Shown in pieces: positions 1 through 12,802 of a stretch of DNA of 64,000 bases. Location of the stretch: the NCBI GenBank assembly GCA_963768765.1, contig CAVYJK010000021.1, positions 558,001 to 622,000 of the forward strand, written 5' to 3'. The notes under the pieces are model-generated. The model saw only the letters and a list, made by a program, of their open reading frames with translations, had not been told where the DNA came from and made no database searches. The DNA comes from DASWLF01 sp963768765 (GTDB lineage: Bacteria > Desulfobacterota > Desulfobaccia > Desulfobaccales > 0-14-0-80-60-11). A program made the position numbers and the translations under genes. How positions within the stretch are numbered: the stretch's first letter is position 1; every line of letters starts with the position of its first letter.

Positions 1-1067
1 TCCAGTGCTGACGGCAGAAAAGAAGTTGTCGGTGGGCGCGGTAGCCACGATGTTGAAGCGGTAAGTGAAGTTCCCCGCATAGACCCCGGTTCGGGTGCCG
101 GATGGGGCAGCGGAGTATTGGTGTAAAGTGGCAACGCTAAAGGACTGGGGGAGGTCTTCGGTATGCGACAGCTAGAGATTGCTCCCAAAAAGTAAAATTC
201 TCAATGGTAGGCGTGGAAGTTTGTTGCACTTGCACTGTCGGCGTAATGATCACCTGGACGGGCCCGCTCGGGCCGACTGTCGAGGAAAGGCTACCGGTAC
301 TGGACGAGAGGGCCGATGGGGTGCTGGAGCTGGTCACCGTGGTGCCGGGGCCGCAGGAGGCCGTCTCGGCCGCAGAGCCGGTGGTGCAGACCGTGCCGCT
401 CCCGCCGCCGGGCTTCTGGATCAAGGCGATATCGAAATGGTGCATAAACAGCTTCCGATCTTCGGGGCCGATTTCAAAGGGCAAGGTGGGAGGCAGCCCC
501 GAGCCCACTAAGGTGCCCTGATTGTCAAACAACTCCACGCAACCCGGAATTTCAGGGTACTTGTTGCAGAGTCGGGTGTGGCCCTGGAAGTTCAAAAACT
601 GGGAGGAATTGGGGGCACAAAGGATGCCCACCTCGGTGCCGCGAATCCCCATGATGGCGGTGTTGGTCTTGACCACGAAGTCCGGCTGCTCCGTCTGGTA
701 GATCTTCGAGACCACGGCCAGGACCATGCCCTGGAAGACTTGCAGGAGGGCGCTGCGTTTCCCCTTGGCCTCGTCGAACATATACTCTTCAATGGCGATG
801 CGGCTTTCCGGGGCCAGAGCCAGGGTGGTCTTGTCCAGGAAGGTGATCAGGGCCTTGGACAACGACTTGGTGCGGAGCACGTCCCCCTTTTCCACCCCGT
901 CGCCCATCTTGACGGGCGTGGCCGGCAGGTTCCCCCCTTTCAGCAGGTCCACCCGTCCTTCCACCTGGGTCAGGGTGGCCCACCACCTCGGCTGACGCCC
1001 CTGGCGGCAGGGCCAGCACCAAAGCTAAACACAAGAACATGGCCGTGATGAAGGTTCGCACATTCAT
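1..1067 (-). CDS. FecR-domain exoprotein 1 (partial, frameshifted)
   Basis: The protein begins with a Sec signal peptide (MNVRTFITAMFLCLALVLAL, cleavage near ASA) and continues into a FecR domain: VEGRVDLLKGG, a GDVLRTK segment and the NTAIMGIRGTEVG motif. It then passes into a Ser/Thr/Gly/Pro-rich region. The signal peptide and FecR domain lie in different frames, with one extra C near 980, and the frame changes again near 150-160; reading on gives a plausible repeat-region sequence to the window edge, so the C terminus is outside. It is a paralogue of the next FecR protein (1819-6051) in signal peptide, domain and length to the repeat region. FecR domains in secreted proteins are usually read as periplasmic or surface modules; the role here is unknown. 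Frameshifts are probably sequence errors. Confidence 0.7.
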
Positions 1068-1818
1068 TGCCTTCTCCTTGCTCGGGAGGCAGCTGGAGGC
1101 AATTCATCGCAGCAACCTCTAATTGCAGGGTGACTAGTTGACGGACCAAGTCGCAGGGGAAATCTTTGGCTGTTGCCGCCCCTGTCGAGATGAAAGGAGA
1201 TAAGGATAAAGAAACCTCACCATATCCCTATTTGGATAAGGGGAATCCGCAATATTAGGTAAGTTGATTTTAATTTTTTACACTGTAGGTAAAATTAAGT
1301 TAAATTTCAAGCCTTTTCTAACACCCACACAAAGAAATTTCATCCTTTTTTGGGCGTCCACGGCAGGAAAACGCGCCCCTGGACGTGACTTTCTTTCTCC
1401 CTGCCTCGCCCCCCGGCCGGCTGGCCGGGGAGATTTACCGGAAAGGCCGGTCCCCGGCCTTTTTAACAGGTATCTGGAAAACCCGGTTTTTGTCACCCTG
1501 AGCCGAAGGCGAAGGGTCCAGTCCGTTTTAATTACTAGTGGTATGTTGCAAATTTAGGTTCCATTAGCATTTTTCTAAATCACCTTGCTTGACAAGGGGG
1601 TCAAGGACGGGGAAACCCCGCCCCTACAATACGACAGGGTTTATTGTAGGGGCGAGGTCTCCTCGCCCCATATCCGATTTGCTTGAAATGTAATGCCAGT
1701 TAATTACGAATGACACCACTAGAGTCTTCTCTGCGTTCGGAATGACAGTTAGAGATAATCGGCCAGTTTTTCAACAGCCTACTAATTGCTTGGAAAAATT
1801 TTCTTTAAAACCACCTCC
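1068..1818. other. Intergenic region between the two FecR genes
   Basis: No convincing gene is visible on either strand. The stretch is partly AT-rich (about 1200-1330). It holds a GGCCGG/CCGGCC hairpin followed by five T on the plus strand near 1443-1467, a 13-bp inverted repeat at 1619-1654, and fragments that look like dispersed intergenic repeats (GAAGGCGAAGGGTCC near 1505; GCGTTCGGAATGACA near 1732). The promoter of FecR gene 1 should lie in its left part, but no clear -35/-10 pair can be assigned. Confidence 0.6.
1619..1654. repeat. Inverted repeat, 13-bp arms
   Basis: CGCCCCTACAATA at 1619-1631 is the exact reverse complement of TATTGTAGGGGCG at 1642-1654, with a 10-nt spacer. A second small palindrome (GGGGCGAGG/CCTCGCCCC) follows directly. 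It resembles the REP-type palindromes elsewhere in the window but matches none of them in full. Confidence 0.7.
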
Positions 1819-4800
1819 TCAGTGAGTCGTCAAGGCCCCCGTCTGGGTCAGCCGGGCGCCGTTGGGTGGCGTGTTCAGGACGCTGTTCAGGGTGGTGGTC
1901 AACGCGGCCGGCGTGCTCCCCGCCGCGGGCTGGAAGGCGGTGGTGCCCACGAATCTGGGCAGGAAGGTGCCCAGGTTCGTCCCCGAGGTCACGGTCTTGA
2001 TCATCTGGGCGGAGCCCACGCCGGTCTGGAGGCCGCCGGTCGGGCCGCCCACCACCCCCACCACGTTGGCGGTAATGGTGCCGGAGTTGGTGCCCAGGGT
2101 GCCGGTGCTGCCGGCCGTGCTGGCAACCGTCATGCTGCCGGTAACCGAGCCGGACTGGGTGCCGGTGGAGCTCCCGGTGAGGCTGGGGGCGGTGAGGCTG
2201 GCCGTAGTCCCGTCGGTGGAGGCCGTCTGGCTGAAGGCCCCGGAGACCGTCTGGGCGAAGGAGGAGGTCGTCTGGCCGGAGCCGGTGGGCACCGAGACCA
2301 CGTTACCCCCGATGTTATCATTGGGGGTGGTGGGGGAGTTGGGTATCTCGTCCACAAACTGGCCGGTGAGCTTGCCCGCGGTGTCGATGTTCACCGGGCC
2401 GCTGATGTTCAACCCGGCGCCGGGGACCGTCCCGGTGGCCACTCCCCACCAGGTCTGGCGGGGGGTGCCGTTCACCGTCTGGTAAGAGGTGCTGGCCACC
2501 ACCCCTTGCAGGTTATAGGTGCCCGAACCGCTGCTGCTCGCGGGGAAGGTGGTCACCTGAGAACTCATCCCCGTGGCGACGCTGCCGGTAGTCGGCGTAG
2601 TCGTGCCCCCCATGGTGCGGCTGCCGCTTAAGCCCCCGGTGTCCGTAAAGGAGGCGACGCTCAGCGTGCCGCTGCCGCCGTTGATGGAGTAGTTGGTGGC
2701 GGTGGCGGTGAAGGTGCCGCTGCCGCTCTCGGTGAAGTAGGTGCCGGGCACCTGCTGGATGGTCCCCGCGCCGGTGCCGGTTAACGCATTGCTGACGAAC
2801 TGGCCGTAATAGAGGAAGGTCAACTTGCCGTCGGCGGACAGGCTGACCGGGCCGTTGTAAGTGAAGGTGGTGCCGGTGCTGGTGCTGCCGGTGAAGTACG
2901 CCTGCCCGGTCAGGGTACCGCCCAGCGGCCCCGCTGAGGTTACCGGCCAGGGTGCCGGTGACGCTCAGCCAGTTGTTGCCAAGAGTCGTTCCGATAATGG
3001 CCCGGGTCCCCAGGTCCTGGGAAACGAAATACCCTAAATAGGAGCTGGGCAGGGCCGACGAGGCGCCGGCCAGGGCCGAAAAGCCGGTGGGGACCGAAAA
3101 GCCGGTCGGCATGGCGCCGGTGCGCAGCCCCCAGGCGTAGCCCTCGATGCTGGCCAGGTTGAAGGGAGTACTGCTGGTGGAGATCCGGAACCCCTGGTAG
3201 GTCTCGTAAAAGGTCCACAGGGGCAGTTGCGCCATGGTGACCGTGTTCACTTGCACCGTGGGGGAGACAAAGATCCCGCCCGTATTAAAAAAGCTGCCGT
3301 TGGGGGTGAGGCTGACGCCACCGAGGATGGAATAGTTGAGGGGCGACCCCACGGTATAGGTGGCAAACCCCATGGTGGCTCCCAGCTCGGAGGTGCCCAC
3401 CACCCCTTCCGCGGTAATGGTCGTGGCCCCGCTACTGGAAGGAGGCAGGCTGCCGATGGAAGAACCGCTTTGATCCGAGAGGTTAAAACTACCGCCAAAC
3501 CCGGCGATGTTCCCCGGGAAGACCTCGGTGCGCGAGCCGCTGGTTCCCGACCCCCCCGTAAAGGTGAAGGTGGCATTCCGGTAATCGGCCGAGGTATTGA
3601 GCGTATAATTGCCATTTACCGTCTGGGTGAAATGGTAACCCGGGCTCTGGTCCATCCACCCGGTGACGGTGCCGCTGCCGCCGCTGGAAAGCCAGGTGCC
3701 GGTGTAGTTGAAGGCCAGGAAACCGTCGTTGTTATGGCTACCGGGCCGTTGTAAATAAAGCTGGTGCCGCCCAGCAGGCTGCCGGCGAAGGTCATGTTGC
3801 CGCTCAGCGCTTGGCCCAGGACCCCGGTAACCCGGCCCGACATCTGGGTTACCCCGATGGCGGAGCCGAAATTGCCGGGCAGGGAGGATTCGCCCCCGGA
3901 GGTCAGCGTCCAGATGGCATTCTTGCTGGCCATGAACCAACCGCTGTAGGAGGCGGGCAGGGGCAGGTCGCCGGTCACTGCGCCGGGTATTGAGGTGGTC
4001 CCGGTGCGCAGCCCCCAACCTACGCCCTGGGCGACGATACTGGTGGACGTACTCCCCGGGGCGTTGGCGTTTAAATACATGGCGCCGTTGAAGGTCTGGG
4101 TGAAGTCGTAGGTGGCGCTGGCCGGGGGCGTTACCTGCGGGTTCTGGGTCGGTGCCGTCTGGGAGATGGTGTAATTCCCCGGATTGAACCTGCCATTCTG
4201 GTAATAGATATCATAAAGGGTGCCGGTGGCGGACCCGTTCGACGCAATGGTCACGGAACCCACCATCGGGGCACTGTTGAACTCCCAATTGGGGAACAGA
4301 TAGGGGCTGGGCGCCAGGGGGAGGGCGCTCATAAAGGGGGTGTCCGGGTTGGTGGGAATGAAGGTAAAGGCCCCCGTGAAAGTTCCCCCGGTCCCGGGGC
4401 TCACCACCCCCATCACGGTTGACGTGGGGTTCCCGTATCCATTGGGCTGGTAGGTGTAAGGCCAGGGGGAAGTTTCCGTCCCGGTAATGGTGGCGCTGTA
4501 GTACCCGGGAAGGACTCCGGTGCGGCTGCCCCCGGCCCAAGTGGAGGAGCCGGTTTGGACGTTATAATAAGGTGGATTCGTGCCCGCACCCGGCACCGGG
4601 CCGCCGGTCTGCAGTATAGACCCGTCCAGGGTCTGGGTGAAGTAGCTGCCGGGGGTATAGGTGACGGTGCCGGTGGCCGTGGCGCTTCTCCAGGGCCCCG
4701 ACAAGTTCCCGTTGGTATAGCTAAAAGACATCACACCCGACGGGTCCACGGTGATGGTGGCGGTGTAAGTAATGGTTTGGCCAAAGGAGTCAGTGCCGGT

Positions 4801-6051
4801 GACCGTGACGGGCCCCGTCAGGGTCTGTCCCGAGATGCCGCTGACGGTGCCGCTGAGGACGGCCTGACTGGTCCCGGTGGAGATGGAGGTGCTAAAGTTA
4901 TTGCCCGCCGTAACCGTGCGGGTGCCGCTGCCGCTGCTGGAGTAATATTCCGGGAGGTTGGCCCCCTCCGACCATTTTACGTCGGTCCAGCCCGTGGTGC
5001 TGATCGTGTTGCTGGTGCCTAAGCCGGTGGTCGGATCCGGGTTCACCACCGTGGTATTAAACATGTTATAAGAAGTGGCCGTGAAAGAGTAAGTGACTTC
5101 CGGCGGCGGCGGTGGCGGCGGTGGCGGCGGTGGTGGTGGCGGTGGCGGCGGATTTTCGCCGCCGCCGGTGTTGCCGGTAGCGGGGGGCGGGATGATGACG
5201 ATAGGTTGTTCACAGGGGGGAGGAGACGATCCCGATTCCGGTGGTGGCCAACGTATCAAGGGCCACGGCGCTGGCCGCGGCGGCAGTGCCGGAGCCACTG
5301 AGTTTGCCTGAAGTGCTGGCGCTGCGCCCGGTGACGTTACCTTTCTTCTGGATGGCGGTCAGGCCCGTGACCAATTCTGCTTGAACTGCTTCCACTCTTC
5401 GATGGAAATCTCAAAGGGCAGGGTGGGGGTCAGTCCTATGGCCACCATGGTGCCTTGCCTATCGTGCAGGGTCACCGAACCCCGGCCGAAGGCGAAGGCC
5501 ACTTTAGAGGCCTTTTTGAACATCAGGTCCCCCACCTCGGGGAAGATGTTGGCCACCTGGGTGACCCCCTGCCAATTCAGAAAGGTGGAGGAGTTGGGTG
5601 CCAGACGGATGCCCACCTCGGTGCCCCTCACCCCCATGACCGCGGTGTGGGTCTTGATGAGGAAATCGGGCTCCTGCACCTTGAAGAGCTTGGTGACCAC
5701 CACGTGGGCCAGCCCCTGGAAAAGCTGGAGCACCGCGTTGCGCTTGTGCTTGGCCGGGTCGAACAGATACTCTTCGATGGCCAGGCGGCTCTCCGGGGCA
5801 ATGGTGATGATGGTGTTGTCCATGAAGGTGATCTGGGCCCTGGACAGCGACTTGGTGCGGATCACGTCCCCTTTCTCCACGGAGGCGTCCACTTTGGCGA
5901 GAGTGGCCGGCAACTTGCCGCCCTTCAGGAAGTCCACCCGACCCTCCACCTGGGTGACGCGGCCCACCACGTCGGCCTGGACCCCCTGGGGGAGCCCCAA
6001 ACCAAGAACCAGAACCAAGCTCATGGCCATCACGATAATGCGCATCTTCAT
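1819..6051 (-). CDS. FecR-domain exoprotein 2 with proline linker and long repeat region (frameshifted)
   Basis: Joined across frames this gives a secreted protein of about 1,410 residues. It has a signal peptide (MKMRIIVMAMSLVLVLGLGL, cleavage near VQA) and a FecR domain of about 200 residues with HTAVMGVRGTEVG. A short Ala/Ser/Gly linker, 17 consecutive prolines and about 1,100 residues of Ser/Thr/Gly-rich repeats follow. Recurrent units include GPVxxxxDGxxxFxYxG, SGSRTxxxPG, GxYxTQTxxG and WGLRTG. The frame changes near 5380, in 5215-5298, near 3735 and near 2930; each junction joins matching repeat-type sequence, so this was one gene. The repeats suggest a beta-strand-rich surface or fibre protein. 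It follows the TPR-barrel gene on the same strand, which may be its exporter (inference). Confidence 0.7.
5100..5155. repeat. GGC/GGT trinucleotide tract encoding polyproline
   Basis: An uninterrupted run of GGC and GGT triplets on the plus strand encodes 17 prolines on the minus strand, between the FecR linker and the repeat region. Such tracts change length easily, and one of the gene's frame changes lies close by. Confidence 0.85.
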
Positions 6052-6463
6052 TGCCCCGCTCCTTACCCCCGGAGATTGCTGGAGACATTCCTCTTTGCCT
6101 CCAGATGGTAAATTGCAATAAGTTGGCCAAAAACCGAGGAACCTATTGCAAACCTTAAAGGTAATGATGGTTCAGGCGCCTGCTGGAGCAAGGCGCCGAA
6201 GTCCAAGTGCAGATTGGTTAAAAAGCTGAACAGGGTGATTATGATTATTAACATGGTCAATTAATCTCGGTCGCGGGAACGCCTTTTCCTGCCATCAAAG
6301 TCATAAAGACGCGCCGGCGCCCTTGCTTAACTTGATCAGGGAACCAGGCGGCAGCCGCAACGAGCATTGCAGATGAGATCTGAACCGAATTGAGATTGGC
6401 CAAAGGGTCCCGAAGCATGAGAGGAGCCTGGATAACCACCCGATTACCCTTAGATGCCCTCCA
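6052..6463. other. Intergenic gap between TPR-barrel gene and FecR gene 2
   Basis: No gene with recognisable protein content is seen. The stretch lies between the stop of the TPR-barrel gene and the start of FecR gene 2, both on the minus strand, so any promoter or leader of the FecR gene belongs here. A weak Shine-Dalgarno-like GGAG lies shortly upstream of the FecR start. No terminator hairpin was recognised. Confidence 0.5.
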
Positions 6464-8019
6464 TTAATAACGGTAACCAAGCTGACAGCCGACGATGTGC
6501 CGGGAATAATCGTAGAGGGAGACATTGGAGTCAGCCCGGGTCACAAAATAATGGACGTTGAACTCCAGGCCCTTGAAAATTTCATAGGTGGCCTGCAGCC
6601 CGAAGATCAGGACCTTGTCATACCGGTGGGGTTGGTCGATCAAGGGGGCGCCAAAGATGTTGCCCACCGTTTCCCCGTTGTAAAACTGGTGTTCATAGGG
6701 TTGCAGGTACATATCCAGGAAAGCGTTGAATTTCAACTTGTCCGTGACCGGATAGAGGGCGGCCAGCAGCATGCGGTAGGTGGAGGCGTCCCAGTTGTTG
6801 CCCGCGGCGTTATCGTGTTCGTAGCTGAGGCGCATCTGCAGAAAGCCCGTTTGCTTCTTGAAGAAATAATAGGCTCCCAGGCTGCCCCCGAAGTTCTTGG
6901 CGGTAGCGGTCATCCTGCTGCAGCGACACCGGGGTCCAATAATACTTGCGGTTAAAGCGGGCCCCAACTTCCAACCCCACCCGCTGGTTCAACAGGTAGA
7001 GGAAGGTGGGGTTCACGAGATAGCCGGTGTAATATTTATCGGATTGCACGTCGGCGTAGTTGAAGCTTAAAGGCAGCCAGAAGCGGCCCGACTTGAAATT
7101 GTAAGTGGGAATCACGGCCCAATAATGGCTCAGCAGGTCGTAGCTGGTGATGCGGGGGTGAAAGTTCTGGTAGTAGGCATATTGGGTCAGGACGCTAAAA
7201 GGCTTGTCGGCGCGGAAGTTATATTCCGCCGTGGCCGTCTGGGTGTAGACGATATCTCCGCCTCCGGAGACCTGGGAGGCCGCGGAAGAGGACCCCGGCT
7301 GCAAGGTGACGTTGGAATCGAAATCAAACCCCGTGGAGAGCGCCGATATGGAAGGGGCGGATCTCTTGGAGGCGCTTCTCCAGCAAGCCCATGTAGCGCT
7401 GGGCGAAATCGGCGGTCTGGGTCTCGGGGTTGAGTTGGATGACCTTCTCCATGGAGGCCCGGGCTTCTTTCAACCGGTTGAGGGCCGCCAGGGCCAGGCT
7501 GGCTTGAAAGGCCGCCTCCTGGGCCACCCTGGGGTCCTCCTGGGCCTTGCGGAAATGGCCCAGGGCCTCGCTGTATTTCCCTTCCTTCACCTGGACCATG
7601 CCCAGGAGGAAGGCCGTCTGCCCCGGCTCGTAGCCCGAAGCCTCCAGCTTCTCTAAGATGGGCAGGGCTTCCTTGGGCCGGTCAATGGCCAGCAAGGTAT
7701 CGGCCAGCATAAGCTGCGCCTGGGGGTAGTTGGGCTTCAGGCGCAAGGCCTCCTCCAGGTACTGCTTGGCTTTGGGGTAGTTCAACATGAGGCGGTAGGT
7801 CTGCCCCAGCAGAAAGGCCTTGTCCGGGGTGCGGGTGCCTTTCTCCCAGGCCTGGGTCAGCAGGGCGATGGCCTCGTCGTAGTTTTCTTGCTGGATGTTT
7901 TGGACGGCCTGTTGCACCGATACATCATCATACGGGGTGATGCCCAGGCCGGGGCGGCTGAAAAATAAAGCGGACAGCAGGACCATTGCCAAAATCGAGA
8001 TCGACTTGCGACTCATCAT
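6464..8019 (-). CDS. TPR protein with C-terminal outer-membrane beta-barrel (Slam-like; frameshifted)
   Basis: The N terminus is a signal peptide (MMSRKSISILAMVLLSALFF) followed by about five tetratricopeptide repeats (for example AFLLGQTYRLMLNYPKAKQY). The frame then shifts near 7335 into FDFDSNVTLQPGS and a region of alternating aromatic and hydrophobic strands, shifts again near 6912, and ends in LGYRY, a terminal aromatic typical of outer-membrane barrels. Total length is about 518 residues. TPR plus C-terminal barrel is the layout of Slam/DUF560 proteins, which help move surface proteins across the outer membrane; assignment to that family is inference. It is first of three minus-strand genes, ahead of two FecR repeat proteins. 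The ATG at 8019 follows a GAGGTGGGGGGG stretch; 8016 is equally possible. Confidence 0.65.
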
Positions 8020-8271
8020 CCCCCCCACCTCTCAGCTTGTCCGGCAGTAAAGCACTCCCCACCTTACGCCGGCGAGACCACGATAGCATAGGGGGTCAGA
8101 TTGTTAAAGAAAATTATCATAATGAAATTAAAAAATTTATTATTATGAAGACTCGCAGAAAATTGTTAAAAAACGAGTCAACGGTGGAAAGAAAATTTAT
8201 AAGTATCATTGGCGATTGGGGCCAGGGATGATAATTTTAAGGTGCCAACCCGAGAGATTTGAGGTGCTCTT

Positions 8272-8961
8272 ATGGTAGCAGAGACTGGAGGCGGTAGGCC
8301 GGCGCCGGATAAGTTTCACCGGGAGCTGGAGGTCCTGAAGGACAAGCTGCTGGAACTGGCCCGCCTGGCGGAAAAGGCCATTGAACTCAGCATCAAGGCC
8401 TTCCTGACGCGGGACGAAGCTCTGGCCCACCGGGTGATCGTGGGCGACAAGGCCGTCAATGAGCTGGAAGAGGCCATCGACGGCGAATGCGTGCGCCTCA
8501 TCGCCCTGTTTCAGCCCGTGGCCATCGATCTCAGGCAACTGATGGCGGTGGACCACATCATCGCCGAGCTGGAGCGCATCGGCGACTCCGCCACCAACAT
8601 CGCCGAGGAGGTGCTGGCCCTGAAGGAGTCGCCTGGCAGACCGCCCCACCCCGAACTACCGCAGATGGCCCGGGACGTTCTGGAAATGGTGCGCCAAAGC
8701 GTGCAGGCCTTCCTCCGGCGCGACCCCAAACTGGCCCGGGACATCTGCAAGGCCGACAACATCGTCGACGAAATGGATCGGGACCTCATTACCGAGCTGC
8801 TGCAAGACATGACCGGCAGCCCCGAAGGCATTCCCGCGGGCCAAAGCCAGATTAACGTGGTGCGCAACCTGGAACGGGTGGGAGACCACGCCACCAACAT
8901 CGCCGAGCAGGTGGTGTACATGGTGGAGGGGGAAAGCATCCGCCACCGCTGCCAGGGATAG
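8272..8961 (+). CDS. phoU: Phosphate transport system regulatory protein PhoU
   Basis: At 229 residues the length is normal for PhoU. The protein is all-helical with the two expected copies of the PhoU repeat, seen in ERIGDSATNIAEEV near residue 105 and LERVGDHATNIAEQV near residue 205; the conserved E/D positions bind metal in the family. PhoU damps signalling from the Pst phosphate transporter to the PhoR/PhoB system. No pst or phoR gene is adjacent, so the gene stands alone here. GAGGT lies 7 nt before the ATG. An AT-rich region of about 250 bp precedes it. Confidence 0.93.
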   Translation: MVAETGGGRPAPDKFHRELEVLKDKLLELARLAEKAIELSIKAFLTRDEALAHRVIVGDKAVNELEEAIDGECVRLIALFQPVAIDLRQLMAVDHIIAELERIGDSATNIAEEVLALKESPGRPPHPELPQMARDVLEMVRQSVQAFLRRDPKLARDICKADNIVDEMDRDLITELLQDMTGSPEGIPAGQSQINVVRNLERVGDHATNIAEQVVYMVEGESIRHRCQG

Positions 8962-9051
8962 AAGGTCTTGCCAGTCGCCCGGGGTGTAAGGGGCCGCCAG
9001 GGCCAAAGGCGCCGGCGGAGGGCCTGGGGTGGGCAAAAATCCCCATATCCC

Positions 9052-9080
9052 TTGACAAATCCGGGTTGGATAATTAATTT
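9052..9080 (+). promoter_or_regulatory. Possible promoter for hrcA-grpE-dnaK
   Basis: TTGACA at 9052-9057 is followed after 17 nt by TAATTT. This is a good -35 with a weak -10, placed just before hrcA, whose ATG at 9092 lacks an obvious Shine-Dalgarno. No CIRCE palindrome (TTAGCACTC-N9-GAGTGCTAA) was found between phoU and hrcA. Confidence 0.4.
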
Positions 9081-9091
9081 TAAATGTTGAA

Positions 9092-10147
9092 ATGCAGACG
9101 GAAAGCTTCATGGAAGTCCTGGGGGACCGAGACGTTCGGGTCCTGAAAACGGTGGTGGCCCAATACATCGTCACCGGGGAACCCGTGGGTTCCCGCACGG
9201 TGGCCAAAATCTCGGGTCTCAGCCTTTCTCCGGCCAGCATCCGCAATTTGATGCTGGACCTGGAGGAGCGCGGCTACCTGCAGCAGCCCCATACCTCGGC
9301 GGGACGCATCCCCACCCCCAAGGGGTTTCGCTACTACGTGGACCACGTTCTGCCGATCCATGATTTGGGTCCTGCCGTGCAGCAGGCCATCCAGGAGGCC
9401 TTTACGCCTCCGGCCGCCGACCCCCAGGAGTTGTTCCGCCAGGCTTCCCGAGTGCTTTCCACGGTGAGCGGCCATCCGGCCCTGGTGCTGGCCCCCCGGC
9501 CCCAGGGAATGCGCCTCAAGCACATTCAATTCATCAACTTAAGCGATGACGGAGTGCTCATCGTGCTGGTCTCCCAGGACAACCAGGTGCAGACCAGATT
9601 CGTACGTACTGACACCCGGTACCCCCAGGAGCTTCTGGACCGGTTCAGCCAGTACCTCAACGGGCTGTGCCAGAACCTCACCCTGGGGGAGTCCCGGCAG
9701 CAGATACTGGCCAAGATGGTGGAGGAAAAGAACCTGGTGGACCGGATGATTTCCCAGGCCCTGAGCCTCAGCCGCCAGGCCTTTAAAAGTGACGAGGAAG
9801 AGGAGCTCTATATCGAAGGCACCAGCCAGATACTTGATTACCCAGAGTTTGCCGCAGACGTGGCCAAGATCAGGACCATCTTCAAGGCCTTTGAAGAGAA
9901 GCATCATCTTATCACGCTGCTGGATCAAACCATGGCTGCCCAAGGAGTGCAGATTATCATCAGCCCGGAGGAATACTTTCCCCAGATGCAACTCAGCCTG
10001 GTGGCTTCCTCTTATGGCTCCCAGCGGTTCCCTCTGGGCAGCCTGGGAGTCATCGGCCCCATGCGCATGGATTATGCCAGGCTGGTCCCCATCGTGCGGT
10101 ATACCGCCTCCATGGTCACCGAATTACTCAACAAGCGGCAAACTTGA
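9092..10147 (+). CDS. hrcA: Heat-inducible transcription repressor HrcA
   Basis: A 351-residue protein with the N-terminal winged helix of HrcA (SRTVAKISGLSLSPASIRN and LEERGYLQQPHTSAGRIPT near residues 35-75) and the full-length HrcA core. HrcA represses chaperone operons by binding CIRCE sites and is itself kept active by GroEL. It heads hrcA-grpE-dnaK, a classical heat-shock order, with grpE 64 nt downstream. No CIRCE element is visible in front of the operon, so autoregulation through the standard site cannot be shown from this sequence. Confidence 0.95.
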   Translation: MQTESFMEVLGDRDVRVLKTVVAQYIVTGEPVGSRTVAKISGLSLSPASIRNLMLDLEERGYLQQPHTSAGRIPTPKGFRYYVDHVLPIHDLGPAVQQAIQEAFTPPAADPQELFRQASRVLSTVSGHPALVLAPRPQGMRLKHIQFINLSDDGVLIVLVSQDNQVQTRFVRTDTRYPQELLDRFSQYLNGLCQNLTLGESRQQILAKMVEEKNLVDRMISQALSLSRQAFKSDEEEELYIEGTSQILDYPEFAADVAKIRTIFKAFEEKHHLITLLDQTMAAQGVQIIISPEEYFPQMQLSLVASSYGSQRFPLGSLGVIGPMRMDYARLVPIVRYTASMVTELLNKRQT

Positions 10148-10211
10148 CCCACTCCCCTTAGATAATGCTGGGCGGATTCTGGCTGGCTAGTTGTTGAGGA
10201 GAAATTGATTT

Positions 10212-10803
10212 ATGTCCTTATCCAAAGAAGGTAAGGGGAAGAAGGTTAAAGTCCCGGTGCCGGCGGTGGCGCCCGCGGTCGCGGCGGCCCCCGAAGACGT
10301 GGCCGAGTTGCAGAAGCACCTGGAGGAAAAGACCAGGGAAGCCGAAGAGAATTACGAACGCCTGCTGCGCCTGGCCGCGGAGATGGAAAACCTGAGAAAG
10401 CGCCAGGAGCGCGACCGGGCCGAACTGCTGCAATTCGCCAACGAAAACCTCATCAAAGAGCTGCTGCCCGTGGTGGACAATCTGGAGCTGGCCCTGGAGC
10501 ACGGCCGCCAGCTGGAAGCCCCGGCCCCGCTGTTGGAGGGCCTGGAAATGGTGCACCAGGGTTTCTTGAAGGCCCTGACCAAGTTTGGGGTGAGCCCCAT
10601 CGTCAGCGTGGGTCAGTCCTTTGACCCGGCTTTTCACAATGCGATGATGCAGGAAGAGGCTCCGGAAGTCCCCGACTGCACCGTTTTGAAAGAATTACAG
10701 AAAGGCTACCTCCTTCACAGCCGGCTGCTCAGACCGGCCATGGTGGTGGTGGCCCGCAATCCCGAAAAAACTTCAAGTGATACTGTTCAGGAGGAAAAGA
10801 TAA

Positions 10804-10811
<8 letters not shown>
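10212..10811 (+). CDS. grpE: Nucleotide exchange factor GrpE
   Basis: A 199-residue GrpE. A charged N-terminal segment is followed by a long coiled coil (residues about 35-85, EMENLRKRQERDRAELLQFA) and the C-terminal beta domain with the signature FDPAFHNAMMQ (about residues 137-147). GrpE dimers release ADP from DnaK. The ATG is preceded by GAGGAG. The 3' end overlaps the dnaK start by 8 nt, which suggests translational coupling. Confidence 0.96.
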
Positions 10812-12705
<1,894 letters not shown>

Positions 12706-12727
12706 AATTAAGCAAGAAGGCCAGTAG

Positions 12728-12749
12728 GGGCGGACCCATTTGTCCGCCC
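12728..12749. repeat. Short palindromic repeat (GGGCGGAC hairpin), copy 1
   Basis: GGGCGGAC and GTCCGCCC form a perfect 8-bp stem with a 6-nt loop. The same palindrome, with GTAG before it, occurs at 38246-38267. It lies just after dnaK and could also help end transcription, though no strong T run follows. Confidence 0.7.
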
Positions 12750-12802
12750 TGTTTGAGGGCGCATACACAGGTGCCCCCCTACGGGGAAAATTGTATAAGA
12801 CT

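Noticed and set aside
1264..1557. 97-codon plus-strand frame between the FecR genes
   Set aside because: No protein-like features, no ribosome site, and it runs through intergenic repeat fragments.
1786..2631. Long plus-strand frame opposite the FecR repeat region
   Set aside because: Gly/Arg-rich composition typical of antisense frames in GC-rich DNA; the minus strand carries the coherent repeat protein.
5093..5311. Glycine-rich plus-strand protein
   Set aside because: It is the antisense reading of the polyproline codons of FecR gene 2.
12728..12749. CIRCE or other heat-shock operator near dnaK
   Set aside because: The palindrome GGGCGGAC does not match CIRCE and recurs at an unrelated site (38246).
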